Source: Deroplatys truncata (taxonomy: Eukaryota; Arthropoda; Insecta; Mantodea; Mantidae). Taken from it: a DNA stretch of 64,000 bases. This document shows positions 34,599 to 46,800 of the stretch, one piece after another; positions within the stretch are counted from its first letter, which is position 1; each line of letters opens with the position of its first letter. A program made the position numbers and the translations under genes. The DNA lies in NCBI GenBank assembly GCA_030765065.1, contig CM060976.1, positions 55,846,539 through 55,910,538 of the forward strand, written 5' to 3'. The notes under the pieces were generated by a model. The model was not told the origin of the DNA. It saw only the letters and a list, made by a program, of their open reading frames with translations, and ran no database searches.

Positions 34599-35343
34599 TC
34601 TGATGTGTTACACTCACATGACTTTCTCTACTCTTGTACAAGCTATTTTTACAAACGCTTATTCTTCATCTACTTCAGGTTAATCGAAATAAACATTTGC
34701 AGACTCTATCTTATTGCTAAGTTACTTGTAGATGTAAGGGGAATATATATTTACAAGGGCAATATAGAAATACAATAGTCTTTAAGCACATACATATCTC
34801 TTAATAGGTGGTTGCTAGGAGCAGCACCTTCCCTTTGCCACAGATTAATACTCTTTGCATATACAAGATAAAAAAATGAATAACGAATTCCCATTTGAGA
34901 AAATAAGTATTGAAAAATTTAAGGGAATAGCAAGCAATATCTCGAAAATGGTTCACTCAACAAAAAAATGTATATGACATAAATTGTGTATTTTAACGCG
35001 ATCTACATTTTTATGTTGTAAAATTTTGTCTATCTCTTATGGTTTACCAGTTATGCAAAAGTCGTTCACAATGAAGAATACTTTTGGAGACATTCCCAGA
35101 AAATTCAAGATATACATTTTATTTGTCATGAAAATATCTTAAACATATGATATTTTAATCAAATCGTTAGAGCTATTTTTGAGAAAATTAAAACTCTCGA
35201 AAAATGTTCAATGTAAAGGGTAATCTGGGGTGGGGGATTTTCTTGAAAACCTTTGTGTCACATCCCTGGAATACACTGAACCTAAATACCAAGTTTGGTG
35301 TTTATCCGACTGTTCGTTTCTGAGTTATGCTGTTCACAGACAG

Positions 35344-35374
<31 letters not shown>

Positions 35375-35518
35375 GACACACACACGGACATGTTTCCAAA
35401 AATGCTATTTTTGGATTCAGGGGGTCTCAAAACATTTATTTACGGTGAAATCTCGGTATCGAATTTTTGGGTGAAATACAATACTTCCCCTACTTACTAT
35501 ACGTAGTAGAGAAAGTAA
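34599..35518 (-). mobile_element. Family H reference copy (Helentron/HINE-like non-autonomous element)
   Basis: Best-preserved copy, about 920 bases, no coding capacity. On its own (minus) strand it starts TTTACTTTCTCTACTACG with the 11 bp ACTTTCTCTAC. It then has a GT-rich microsatellite (35341-35392), a conserved AT-rich body, the inverted GTAGAGAAAGT (from 34627), and outside it a hairpin ATGTG-7 nt-CACAT ending in CAGA next to T-rich DNA. Subterminal inverted repeats with a hairpin only at the 3' end and T-T insertion sites are what I recall of Helentrons and their non-autonomous HINEs. A classical MITE would have the inverted repeats at the very ends with a fixed target duplication, which is not seen. 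About 16 copies occupy this window. Confidence 0.6.
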
Positions 35519-36504
35519 AAAGCGAGATGCCAAATGTTTTGAGTTTTCTTATTAGCTAGCAGTCATTTTCAGTGAAACTACTTTTAACATGTTTTAACTT
35601 ACACCATGCAATGAAACTATTAAATGCTGTATCATATTGCTTTCTGGATTCTTTGAGTGAGTACTTCTAGTGTTATATCTTTCTGCTCCTTCTGTAATTT
35701 CACCTGACCCTTCCATTTCAGTTTCTAATGAATTCATAATTTCCATCATTTAATATTTATGTAGGTTATCTAGATAAAAGAATAACTTTTTAAATCAACG
35801 AAAGCAAAAGACTGTCAAAATAAGTATAGGCTAACTCTACAACGAGTTCTGATAAATTGAAGTATGACGATCAGTATTGTAGTATAATCTGTATTGTGAA
35901 CAGATAATGCGAGCGCCATGAGAAATTGATCACGTAAAAGAACAATGAAAAGTAAAACATTATCAAACCAATTCGAGTTATTAAACATATTCAAATATAA
36001 AGGGTAATTGCGATGTGTTTGGACTGGAAGTCAAAGTTGGTCACAATGAAGATTATTGCATTAGTGCGATAATCTAAAGCTTTGAGCTCGTGTGCACTGT
36101 GTTAGAAGTTCTGTTTTAGGCTGTACTGTATAAAAATAATATTTAATTTAATACTTCCTACTAAACATTAATATCCTTCCAAAAATAATTTGCTTCTCTG
36201 TTGGACGTCGTGTAACTTCTGGTGATATTAGCAACTCACTTTAACGGATAATACAATGTTTGTATCGTCTAAGATAAGTTAATCTTTTTAATTCCAAATT
36301 AATTTCTAAGTCAGTCATTTTACAAATCACACATATATTTTGCTTATTGTTCTCTTTGCGAAATGTTTTGTATTATTAATACGAAAATTGAGAAATGAAA
36401 GACGAATTATTTAAAAAAATTATCACTAAAAAAATACTCTCTTGTACACGTATTGACAGTGTTAACTTACGTACGTGCTCTTCGAATTTTGACACCAACG
36501 CCTT
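35519..36504. other. AT-rich spacer, nothing recognised
   Basis: No transposon ends or protein similarity were recognised. Confidence 0.35.
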
Positions 36505-37267
36505 ATTACTTTCGCTACCACATAGCTATATAGTAAGTAATAAGGTATTTGTATTCCACCCAAAAATTCGATACTGTGATTTTACCGATACATGCTTTTA
36601 GGCTCCCTGAATCCAAAAAAAAGAAGCATTTTTAGAAATGGATCCGTGTGTGTACGTGTGTGTGTGTCAGTGTGTCTGTGAACAGCATAACTCAAAAAGA
36701 ACGGTCCGATAAATACCAAATTTGGTAAATAAATATATTACCCTCAAAAAATGCAACAGAAAGATTTTCAGGAAAAAACCCCCAACCCAAACTATCCTTT
36801 ACATGAAACTTTTTCAAACTTTTTAATTTTCTAAAAAATAGCTCTAACGATTTTGATTAAAATAGCATACATTAAAGACATTTACAAGACAAATAAAACA
36901 TATATCTTGATTTTTCTGGAAATAGTCTTTGAAGTTTTCTTCATTCGGAAGAATTTTTTATAATCTTGTATAACTGGTAAACGTTAAGCTATAGACAAAA
37001 ATGTACTGCACAGAAAATGTAGATATTTTTAAAACACACCATTTTTTCCAATGACTTCTTTTTGTGGCATCAGCCATTTCCAAGATATCCAACATTAGTG
37101 CTTCGAAATGTTCAGTTTTTAGCCATTCCTTTCAAAGTCCTGTAAATTTTCAGCTGTTTCTCGTGATGTCATGGAAAGCGTATGGAATTTTAAGGCCAGA
37201 GTATAGCGTCCAGTTCTAAAACATCTGACTAACGCTATTCCCTTTTTATCACTAACGAAATGCGTAC
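36505..37267 (+). mobile_element. Family H copy, 3' end lost
   Basis: It starts TTACTTTCGCTACCACATAG, has a GT-rich segment at 36645-36675, and runs to ACTAACGAAATGCG near 37262, where a truncated LTR-like fragment takes over. The hairpin end is missing. Confidence 0.8.
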
Positions 37268-37277
37268 GACTAAAAGT

Positions 37278-37713
37278 GCCGTTTTCCGAGCGAGTTTGTG
37301 ACGACGGTTGTGACATGCAGTGAGTGCTGCTTCCGCGAGATATTAGAGAAGTGTTGTGTTAGACTCCCCAGTGAATGAACCGCCCGGAAGAAGAGGCTAC
37401 GGCGTTTGTATTTCTTACACCGCTACGTCACGAAGAAGGTGAAGTGATAAAGAAAACTAAGTGAAGCGACAGGGGGAATTGAGATAGTTCACGTTAGAGT
37501 GACAGTGTGAACTAAGTGAAGACCGAGGAATAAGCGGTGATGTGGCACTTAGACCTTAGAGAAGTGACAGTTGAAAAACAGTCACAATATTATAAAAGCT
37601 CGTTATGTGTTGTTATAAAATCAGAAATTAACATCTGCAAAATGAACTTTGCTTCAATCTTCTGTAACAAACGAATCATTACGCTAAATGTATCATTCAG
37701 CACTATAAATAAA
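37278..37713 (+). mobile_element. Fragment related to the heat-shock LTR-like element
   Basis: It shares CCGAGCGAGTTTGTGA, TCCGCGAGATATT and the CCGCCCGGAAGA block with 20690-20960 but lacks the heat-shock-element and TATA part, which is lost at the junction with family H. Downstream it has repeated AAGTGA-type motifs. An AATAAA lies at 37706, just before the S2 SINE. Confidence 0.55.
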
Positions 37714-37715
37714 CA

Positions 37716-38001
37716 AATTGAGTTTTATTTATAGACGCTCTTTAACTGCTGTGGTCCTTAGCGTCCCATTCTATATTGGGTGTGAAAGATCGGAAGTTTT
37801 GCTCAAAGGCCTCTTTATCAGGCTTGAGTTTCTTTTACGTGCCGTAAATCTACGACATGGGAGCACCGGCTTTACTTCCCTTCCTAATGAAGCCATGTTA
37901 AGGGTTTTTACGCCTGAAAAAAGTCCATCGCCCTCCGCCGGATTTGAATCCGCGACCTCGGGAACTAGAGGCTAGCATGGTAACCACTACACCACGGAGG
38001 A
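37716..38001 (-). mobile_element. SINE S2, full-length minus copy
   Basis: The minus strand reads CTCCGTGGTGTAGTGGTTA, a B box GGATTCAAATCC, the shared body, and a tail ATAAATAAAACTCAAT. It is the same family as 21501-21782. Confidence 0.85.
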
Positions 38002-38534
38002 CAGGATCATTCAATACCGCGATATGTTGTCGGTGCCTTTAATCAACAGTAATCTCACTAGAGGTTTTGATTTATCTAGAGAAAATCATATCTCGAGTGG
38101 AGTTTAACAGACTATTTCACGCTTAGAAGGAAATGTTGGCTTATTTAAATACAAAACCAACTTTGAAAATATATTATTCTACCATGTCATCATTATAAGT
38201 ATTTCATTAAATGGCCGTAGTGAACTATGATCAGTTGCAGTGTTGGCAAATAAAGAATCAAATGCTTGGGAACTCATAAACAATAAATTCTAGGGAGGTG
38301 ATAAAATTTTTGGAGATAACCACCCATGTTAGTTTGAAACATGTCGTTCCGTACCTTTTTATTTGTCAAAAGTGATATATTGTTATTCACTTTTAGCTGT
38401 TTGTAAGATTAAAATTTAGAGTATAAGCCTTTGTGTAAGGTATCTCCCAAAAGAATTTACAATAATAGGTGGATAAAAGCTGGGTATAAATCATAAATAA
38501 GATTTTTGTTGGTGCTGTAGTGATAATGATGACA

Positions 38535-38570
<36 letters not shown>

Positions 38571-38840
38571 TTATTAAAATACACTTGTTTCAATGGTAAA
38601 ATATGAAACATACCTACTATTTTATTCTCTAGCCAATAATATACTACGCGGTATATCTGCCTTATAAATAGTTCTTGAGATATATAGCATTACAGTATCC
38701 TAACATGATTTATACGATCATTTGATTAATATCCAAATGAAAGGGACAGAAGGTGACTTTGCAACATTCTCAAAGTGAAGCAAGTTCTGTCTGTTATTTT
38801 CTTCTCTTGGTGTGAGAATCAAGTCTTCCTAAAGCACTCT
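38002..38840. other. AT-rich spacer with a (TAA)n microsatellite
   Basis: (TAA)n lies at about 38536-38570. Nothing else was recognised. Confidence 0.4.
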
Positions 38841-39482
38841 TTTGACTTTCTCTATCATGTATGTTAAGTAGTGGAAGAATATATTCCACCCAAAAGTTCC
38901 ATGTCGATATTTCACTGAAAGTATATGTTTTGAACCCATAAAAGAGCATTTTAAAACAGGTCCGTGTGTATGTGTATCTGTGAAAAGCATAACTCAAAAA
39001 TGAATCTTGGATAATTTAGTAACTTACAAAGATGCGACACAAATATTTTCAACAGAATACTTTCACCCCAACTACCCTTAAATGGAATACTTTTAAAAGT
39101 CTTTTATTTTGTAAAAAAATAACTCTTAACGAATTTGATTGAAATGCCATATATTAAAGATATTTACATGACATAAAATTTATATTTTGAATTTTCGGAG
39201 TATAGCCTTCTTCATCCGGAAGGAATTTTTATAAGGTTGTATAAGTGGTAAATGTTAGGCAATAAACTAAAACGTACTACACAAAAAATTTAGATCTCTT
39301 TAAAACACACAATTTATTTCAAATAACCTTTTTCTGTGGCATCAGCCATTTCCGAAATATCCGTTATCAATTTATCTCGATTAAATTGAAATAGATAGGA
39401 AAACAACGTTTAGTAAGAATAGTTTGTACACCCACTAATAAACGATAGAGGGTAGAGAAGGTCATGAATGTATCACGTCAGG
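38841..39482 (+). mobile_element. Family H copy, internally deleted
   Basis: It starts TTTGACTTTCTCTATCATG and ends GTAGAGAAGGTCATGAATG then TATCACGTCAGG. About 250 bases of the body are missing (jump near 39370). Confidence 0.8.
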
Positions 39483-40304
39483 GTTTATTTTTTTCTCTTT
39501 TTCGTTACAGAATGCAGTGTAGTGGAATGAGATATACATACGAGAGTAACGTCCCTATGCGATTTATGTGTGAAATATACAATGCCTTTAGCTCTGAAGA
39601 CAGTGAGGGGGATCCACGAGATTCTCTGATAATTGCTGTTCATCAATATATGTTACACTGACTGACTACAGCTGTGCCTTCGGCAGAATTCAGATATCAC
39701 AAGCAGAAATACCCGCTGCACTCTGTGGTTTTGGTTTCATTATCGCATCCCCCAGAAAGTTTAAGGGTGGTTCCCGAAGAGGATTTAGTTGCTTAGAAAT
39801 GTAACAGCATCAGCTATTACAGTGCAGAGTGTCAAGGAACATCTTATACCCTTGAATAAGAAGGTATATGAAGACTGCTAACGAAGAGAATGTGTGGCTA
39901 CATTGAATTGGAAATGACACAGTTTTTCATCTTGTAACTTATAAATAATAGACAATACCCGATATTTTAATTGGATGCAGTTCATTATGATCAGAAACCC
40001 AAATATGTTTCAATTAAGGATGCTTCTGTATCAATAATATGCTTTAATAAATCAAATTATTGAAAAAAATGATAACATAATCGTTGACCTAAAAAAAGGC
40101 TTTCAATGGAATACTGTAATACACAATAACATTACACAAAACATTTAACATATTTACTGAAAATACCTATCATAAACCAAAGATTAATATTGTTTAAGGA
40201 AATGGACATGCTTCTCAAGAAATCATAGCTGAGAACAGTTTGACACACAGACGAAATTTGTCTCAGTTATTAAATAATATTAATTCGAAGATTAAAAGAA
40301 AAAT
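39483..40304. other. Spacer with a short acceptor-linked open frame
   Basis: A T-rich tract ending TTTTCGTTACAG (39509) looks like a 3' splice acceptor and is followed by about 50 open codons with no recognisable domain (ending 39661). There is no matching donor or neighbouring exon, so I do not call a gene. Confidence 0.25.
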
Positions 40305-41922
40305 TCTGATGTGATACATTCACATGACTTTCTCTACCTTCTATGGTTTATAGTGGGTACACAATCTATTCTTACTAAGCTTATTTTTCTATCCACTTTA
40401 TTTAATCTAAATAAACCTTTACAGAAATAGCTGCATTACACATTTCGTTATAGATACAAAGGGAACAGCGATAGTCAAATATGCATATGCTTTATGCTGG
40501 CCTTAAAACTCCATGCTGTTTTCATTCTATTGCAAGAAACAACTGAAAATCGATGGGCCCTAAAAACAATGACAAAGTATTGAGCAAATCGAACCAATAA
40601 TAACTGATGTCTCGGAAATGGCTGATTTGACACAGAAAAAAATATTTGAAATAAATTGTGTTCTAAAGCGACCTACATTTTTTACAGTACGTTTTCGCCT
40701 ATCAGTTAACGTTTATGATTATATAGGATTATTCAAAATTTCTTTTAAATGAAGTAGACTATACAGGCTATTCCCTGAAAATTTAAATATGCGTTTTATT
40801 TCTTATGTAAATATCCTTAATATAGCTATTTTCATGAAAATCATTTGAGCCAGTTTTAATAAAATCATAAATTTTGAGCAGTATTTTATATCACAACACT
40901 GTGAATGCCAGAGTGATTGTAGTGTAAATTAGCATTATTGTATGACAATGATTTGAGATGTTTGTTAACTATAAGCATTGTTAGGAAATAAGTTTACACG
41001 GCCTCACTGAAACTGATAATAGGAGCGGGTAACAATGAAACGAGGGGGTGAGTTGTTTATCAATTAGATAAGACAAACAAATGACGTCAGAGTCTTTAGA
41101 AATGGAGGGAATATCTTCCCTAAAGCATATGTATTAGTAATTTTGATTGGCTGACAGAATAGACGCTAATGTTGGCGCGCTTTATTAACCAATAGCAGCT
41201 GTGTTATAATGTTTAGGCATATCGGGGTGAGGGAGCATAAATTCTGAAGCCAAATGCAAGTAACGCGCAGTTCTACAGAATCATTCACGAGTTACACGTT
41301 ACGCAATTCTCCAGAATCTCTCGCGTCGTAAAGTTAGTTACAAAATGTGAAATACGCGAATTAATAATGCGCTGCAAATAAGGATTATAGTTACATTCAA
41401 AAATATAACAGTTCAGTCAGGTGTGTGTCAAGATTAAATATATGAAATTAATTCAGTGTGACGGCAATAAAAGTGTAAAAACAAATTCTTTTATCAGTGT
41501 TATCTTTTAGTAACAAGTCCTTTCCGTTTACACACCCTGTTCAAGAGATTTGCTCGACTGGGTAATAATAGCTAGCCGGAGGACAAAGAACCCAAAATTC
41601 AAAATAGTAAAACAATAACAGGCGCTCAGCAAATAAGATACCACGACAGATATACTGCGACAATTTCTAAAAATCTTTCATGTAAAGTGTCGTCTAGGGG
41701 TAGGGGGATTTTCTTGAAAATATTTAGAAGGTATTCAACCTAAATACTAAGTTTGCTATTTATTTAAGTTTTTGAGTTATGCTGTTCACAGACACATAGA
41801 CAGACACACACATGGACCTTTTCCTAAAAATATTTAACATCTTAAAAATAATGCATGTGCTTCTGCTCTAATCTTGACATCGAACTTTTAGGTGGAATAT
41901 AATACTTTCCCTACTTACATGC
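40305..41922 (-). mobile_element. Family H copy hosting nested element X
   Basis: The plus strand starts TCTGATGTGATACATTCACA then TGACTTTCTCTAC and continues to about 40885. It is interrupted by element X and resumes at about 41669 with the TTTCTAAAAATCTTTCATG block, the CA-rich segment near 41795, and the end at TTTCCCTACTTACAT. The terminal inverted repeat on the right is lost at the junction with the transposase relic. Confidence 0.85.
40886..41668 (-). mobile_element. Unclassified element X, nested copy
   Basis: The reverse complement of 6576-7775 at roughly 80 percent identity, with a single copy of the ~119 bp unit (41265-41415). It contains a perfect CRE-like palindrome TGACGTCA near 41082 and paired CCAAT-type motifs, so it has a promoter-like look, but no transcript start is evident. 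The shared termini are GCAGTATTTTATATCA and ATACTGCGACAA. Confidence 0.75.
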
Positions 41923-41929
41923 TGATTGT

Positions 41930-42659
41930 GGAAGTTTATAATGCCATCTCGTGTGTACTGTGCTTCATCTGTAAATAATACAAAGGCAGGAAAGTTCGGG
42001 TTTGTAGCACACTGCTGCACTGGCAGAACATCAATCGAGCAGGGTAATCTGCTAGTGACAGAGCCTGTACACGTTACAATTGATAAGGATACAAATGTTG
42101 CTCTCGCAACAGTCTCCAGACAGTCGTCTTACAACGCTAACCTTCGTGTACCTATAGGAGTCGTGTGCATAGAATCCAGAATCTCCTCCTCTACATGTAG
42201 TTGTAGATCTTGGTCTTCCCCTCCCCAAACCAAGAGATGTAAACTTCCCATGAGCGCATAGACGGCCATGGAGACGTTCAAATGTCTTCTAATCTGGACA
42301 TCTTCGCTGTGGGTGCCTCTCTTGGTAGAAACGACGAGCCAGAAAACTTTCCGTCCACCTTACCTTTCATGAAATGCATTTCTCCAGCTCCTGGTTTGAG
42401 TATATGTCGCTCAATCAAACGCCAAACACAACACTCCATGTAACCTCCACCTCGGAAGGAAATGTCAGAGCGCCCTGTTAACATCTTCTGTCACGGCAAC
42501 TACCTGCGGGAAGAAAAACCTTCCGGCGGATATTGTTTTGAAAACCATAACTCAGAAACCAAGCATTTCCAGACACATGTTGTAATGGTCTTTTTTATTG
42601 TCTACATATGGGCAATGCATACCTTAGTTTATGTCCTCTATTTTTGAGACACTCTGTAT
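41930..42659 (-). pseudogene. Tc1/mariner-superfamily transposase N-terminal relic
   Basis: The minus strand carries the region before and including the first catalytic aspartate: YPARLMFCQCSS, then NPNFPAFVLFTDEAQYTRDG with Asp at 41967-41969. This is the DUF4817-type insect transposase pattern. The rest of the catalytic domain is absent because the sequence runs directly into family H at 41922. The right end (reverse complement TACAGAGTGTCTCAAAAATA) resembles the TACAGGGTGTC-type terminus of 49587-50196 and ends at TA 42659-42660. Confidence 0.7.
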
Positions 42660-42660
42660 A

Positions 42661-43318
42661 CACTGCCGGTCAAAAGTTGCTGGACGCCCAGAAAGTAATG
42701 CAATTCAGCGTTTAGCTTGAATTGTTATTTATTCCACGTAAGCACAAGGAACCCAAAAGTCATGTTTCCAATGCAATATTAGTTTAAAACGTGAGTATGG
42801 GAAGATGTCCAACCGATTATTTAACCTGGGGCCACCCTATCCTAATTAATAGGCGAGATAGAGCACCCAGCGGGGTGCTGCTGCTTACAGAGGGAAATAA
42901 ACATTTCATTATTTTAGTATGCAATAATGTAATTAAAAAAATATGGGAAGAACGTCAGGTGTAAAATTACAGAAAAAAATTCAACGAAAGCCGCAGTTCT
43001 GTCACTTAGGTGTTAAAATTACAGAACAAAAATAAATTGTATAAGTGACACCAGCTTTAAAAAAGACAAAGTATTAAAAAATTCAAACCAATATCTCAGA
43101 ATCAGCTCATGCCCAAAGAAAGTTGTAAGTCCGCCATTTATTTCTTAGAATAAATCCGTTGAAACAAAATAAAAACAAATATGATTATTATCACATTAAA
43201 CCTTAATGAGGCAATAAACCATGTTAAGATCTCTGGTTCCTTATTCTATCATTTTGTTTTAAATGACCAAATATTACATTTACTACCCTAAATGTCCGGA
43301 AACTTTTGACCGGCAGTG
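42661..43318 (+). mobile_element. Tc1-type MITE with TA target duplication
   Basis: The left end is CACTGCCGGTCAAAAGTTGC and the right end reverse-complements it with two or three differences over about 24 bases. TA flanks at 42659-42660 and 43319-43320. Its 658 bp interior has no transposase. The GGCGGTCAAAAGT-like terminus is typical of Tc1 elements. It is inserted exactly at the TA that borders the transposase relic on its left. Confidence 0.85.
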
Positions 43319-43439
43319 TACAACGAAATAGAAACGAAGCTGGTAAATATGAAAAGTCCGAGAAAATTTAGACTTATTGTGCCATCAAGAGAGCTTTAAG
43401 AATATCCAATTATATCCAATATTCAACTCAAGAATATCC

Positions 43440-43862
43440 AATAAGACAGCTACAGCGGCGAAACCAAATTGTAATATCCGGACTACGAATTGGGCATACT
43501 AAACTGATACACCCTTATTTGTTAAATAGAAGCTCTCCACCAATTTGTGCAAGATGTAAAATAGCATTAACAGTAGTACATATTATATTAACATGTCCAA
43601 AATTTGAGAATCAACGTAGCCAGGTTGGTATGCCCAGAAATATTTCTGTAGCATTCAATGATGCAACTTTCATCCAGAAAGTAATTATTTTTCTTAAATT
43701 AATTAATATCCATCAATACATTTAACCAAATTATAACCTGTATGTATACATAATATGTAAATACTATACTATAATCCAATAATGTAAACAACTGTACATG
43801 AAAGGTCGTGATAAAACCTAGGAAGGTTAAAGCTACCCTAAATATTTTTTTTTAAAAAAGAA
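43440..43862 (+). pseudogene. LINE C-terminal fragment with zinc knuckle and 3' tail
   Basis: The frame reads QLQRRNQIVISGLRIGHTKL, IHPYLLNRSSPPICARCKIA, LTVVHIILTCPKFE. The Cys and His spacing is C-x2-C-x7-H-x4-C (first Cys codon 43546). This matches the end of I/Jockey/R1-group LINE proteins, where LRIGHT follows the RNase H-like region. The frame ends at 43725; a 3' UTR and an A/T tail (about 43846-43862) follow, so this is a 5'-truncated insertion. Confidence 0.75.
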
Positions 43863-46659
43863 AGCTTCAGCTCTTGTTTCAACATATTTATTTTTCATTG
43901 TTCGTATCGAAAAGGATACTGTGACCTCAATGATTAACTTATTTCAGCTTTTTCCCCCATTTAGTAACTGCGTGTTACTACGTAGGCAAATACGAAATAG
44001 CATTCTGGTTAATACGAACAATTGAAATTAACTTCTGCATCCCGAATCTTCAACAACACACAGACTAATCCAATTAATTATTTAGAATATCTTTAAATTT
44101 CCAAATTTGAGCAAACGGTAGAGAAAGTTAAACGTAAGAAAATGTGTCGAAAACATACCGAGCACGAATATGAATGGTTTCAAAATTGACGATGTTCCAT
44201 TGTTGTTTGCAATATTATCTCCCTGTTTTCTGACTAAATCTGCTTAGACATAACATAAATTTGTCTCAAAGCTCTATACGCTTATGCCCATTCAAGAAAG
44301 TACTTCTTCTTTTGCCATATACTTTACAAGGTTTGCAGCCCGTTAAACCATAGATTTCAAGAAAATGAAAGGGAAGTTTGCAAACTTCTAGCTATTTTCC
44401 ATAAAATTGCTGTACTTTATCATTCTGGTTGTAAAAACAAGCACCTTCATTTGAATGTTATACACGCTATTTTGCTGCGGATGCTTGAGAACGTTTTTCC
44501 GAGTCAGCACTGGACATCCGTGAATGATGTTAAAAGTTGCTCGCTGAACTTGGGTGGCGGAGGGAGGGCGGTGCGGTCGGTCCCAGTCTCTGGGTGTTAC
44601 ACGACAACAATCGATACCTGCTATATATGTGAACAGCAATTTCTCATACGCTTGAGCCCCGCCAAAACAAACCTGCTATCTATAATAAAAGAAGGCGTTT
44701 GCAATGTTCAATGTCGATTATCGGAGTTTGTTATCGAGCGAATTCACATTTGTTTGCTAACAGGCGCTTATAGAAGCCATATTTACGTGCTACGAAATTA
44801 CTTTTGGATTTGTTATCGTATTTTTGTGAAAATAAACATAGGAAACTCTTATATCTCTTGAAAATGAAATAGAATAAAACAGAATAAATAAAAGAGCTAT
44901 TTTCGCGTCAGTTTCATCACAAAATTCTGGCTCTCCTAGGCTTACTAGTTATAACGTCGACTTCAGAGATATTTTAATATTTCTAAATAATAAATCTGCC
45001 ACGACACGCATAACTCATAATATTATAGTTTTAATCTCCGTGAAAGGATAGGCAAATGTGGAAATTGAACAAGACCTTCAAAAAGGAAATTTTTATACAC
45101 TGATAATTATTGTTATGCGTGAACTTTTGAGTTTTATCTATCTGTGCTTATTATCTATTACTGATGCACATGAATTACCACACATTCTTTCTATAGCTCT
45201 CTCGACATTAAGCCAAATGTTTATTTAGAACTTCAAAGCCTATGTTCTCGCCTGGTTTTCTTATGTTTTTGGAGTTACAAAATGTTCTACACCCTGCAAA
45301 TTTTGCCAGGTGTCCCTCAAAGTTTTAAGGATAAATCTAAAAGCTATAGGTAAAGAAAAAATAATATGAATGTGATTTTTCTCTAATTGTTATAATCAGC
45401 GCTTGTATATGAATTAGCATACAAACGCATTCATAAACTTACAAAAAATAGATTTATAAAGTTCTATAGTTGTTTTATAAAGAGCTGTAAGCTGAAATAT
45501 TATTAAAATCTGTCCATTTTCTGTACCACTAATCTGCATTAACGTATATATATTTTTTTAGTATGGTGTTAAACTAATTAAAAAATGTTTAATTCTTTTA
45601 TACTCGTGAAGATAAAGCAATTAAATTATGAATATATACCAGTCTTTACATAGTTAATAATTATTCATGATATATACTATATACTTCAAAGAAGTAAGTT
45701 CACAATGTTTTGTCAAATTTCCATTAAATGTGAAAATAAAGTCCATTTTTAAATATAAAATAGTTTATAATACCTCCTTTAGCAACAAAAAACAATTTTT
45801 AAGAAGAACCTATAAAAACCCTAAACAACGAATGATGAACGGTGGAGAAAGCCTAGAAAAAGGAAATCTGATGTGGGATACTCAAGTTCATATTTTATAT
45901 AATATATTTCTCATATAAGTTATCCTTCCATCTTCACTATATTATTCAAGACGATTTTTTGAGAAAAGCTTTCAAATGTTATCATAACGTAGCGTATAAG
46001 AGGGTTTTTATTAATTTCATTAGGTTTTATTAGTTATTTCATGACTTGGCGATGGAAGGGATCTGCGAGTTTACGTTGAATCCCCTAAAGTTCGTTAATT
46101 ATCAAATAGCTGAATTATATATGACTGTTAATAAATTGCTAGAACATTTGGCTTCGAGAAACCGCTCATTGCGCATGTGCGAAGTGACGTATATGCTCAC
46201 TGACTGGTTCTCTCTCGAAGCATTCAGTTGAGAGACAGATCTCTGTGTGGAAGGAAACTGTGCGCGTAATTCCTGTTCGGGCTACTATATTGGAAGTTGC
46301 CGCGTATAATTATGTAAATAATACAACCTTCAAAATAAACTTGTTCCAAATGTGAACTCATCTCTAAAAACTATTATTATTTGTGATGCCTGATCCAGCG
46401 TGATTGGCCCTCTTCAGTGTTAGTTTTTGTATAACGTTACCTCTTGTTGCCAAGCGAGCTGTTCCTAGTTGCATTAAATGGCGTGGGTTTGTGTTAAAAT
46501 GTAAGCGAATATAACAATAACCTTGAGAAATGAAATCAGAAATCATTATTACACCTCTTGCGAAGGAAAAGCATAAAGAAGACTTGCAAACTTTCAAACC
46601 TTCCGTCAGATCACATACTTATACTTGAGAAGATGTAAACATACAACATGAAATGTTTC
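43863..46659. other. Long AT-rich spacer, nothing convincing
   Basis: A 136-codon plus frame at 44451-44861 crosses a GC-rich patch (44540-44600) but has no recognisable domain. A GC-richer patch at 46160-46300 contains TGCGCATGTGCG, close to an NRF-1 palindrome, and an AATAAA at 46335. Neither is tied to a gene. Confidence 0.35.
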
Positions 46660-46800
46660 GTAAACGCTATGTAAAAATTAAGTGACCAGAATTTTGTATT
46701 TTAACGAGCTCTATATTTTTCGTTCAGTAACTTTGGTCTAGCTCTTATGTCCCCAATTATACAAATTACAAACATTCTGTAAGACTGAAGATGAGGCAGG
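46660..46800 (-). mobile_element. Family H fragment
   Basis: The middle part only (TTTTGTATTTTAACGAGCTC, then the GTCTAGCTCTTATG block), cut on the right by the S1 SINE. Confidence 0.65.

Noticed and set aside
44451-44861. 136-codon plus-strand open frame.
   Set aside because: No recognisable domain and no splice or promoter context; a GC-rich patch removed stops locally.
46160-46220. NRF-1-like palindrome as a host promoter.
   Set aside because: A single imperfect site with no downstream gene.
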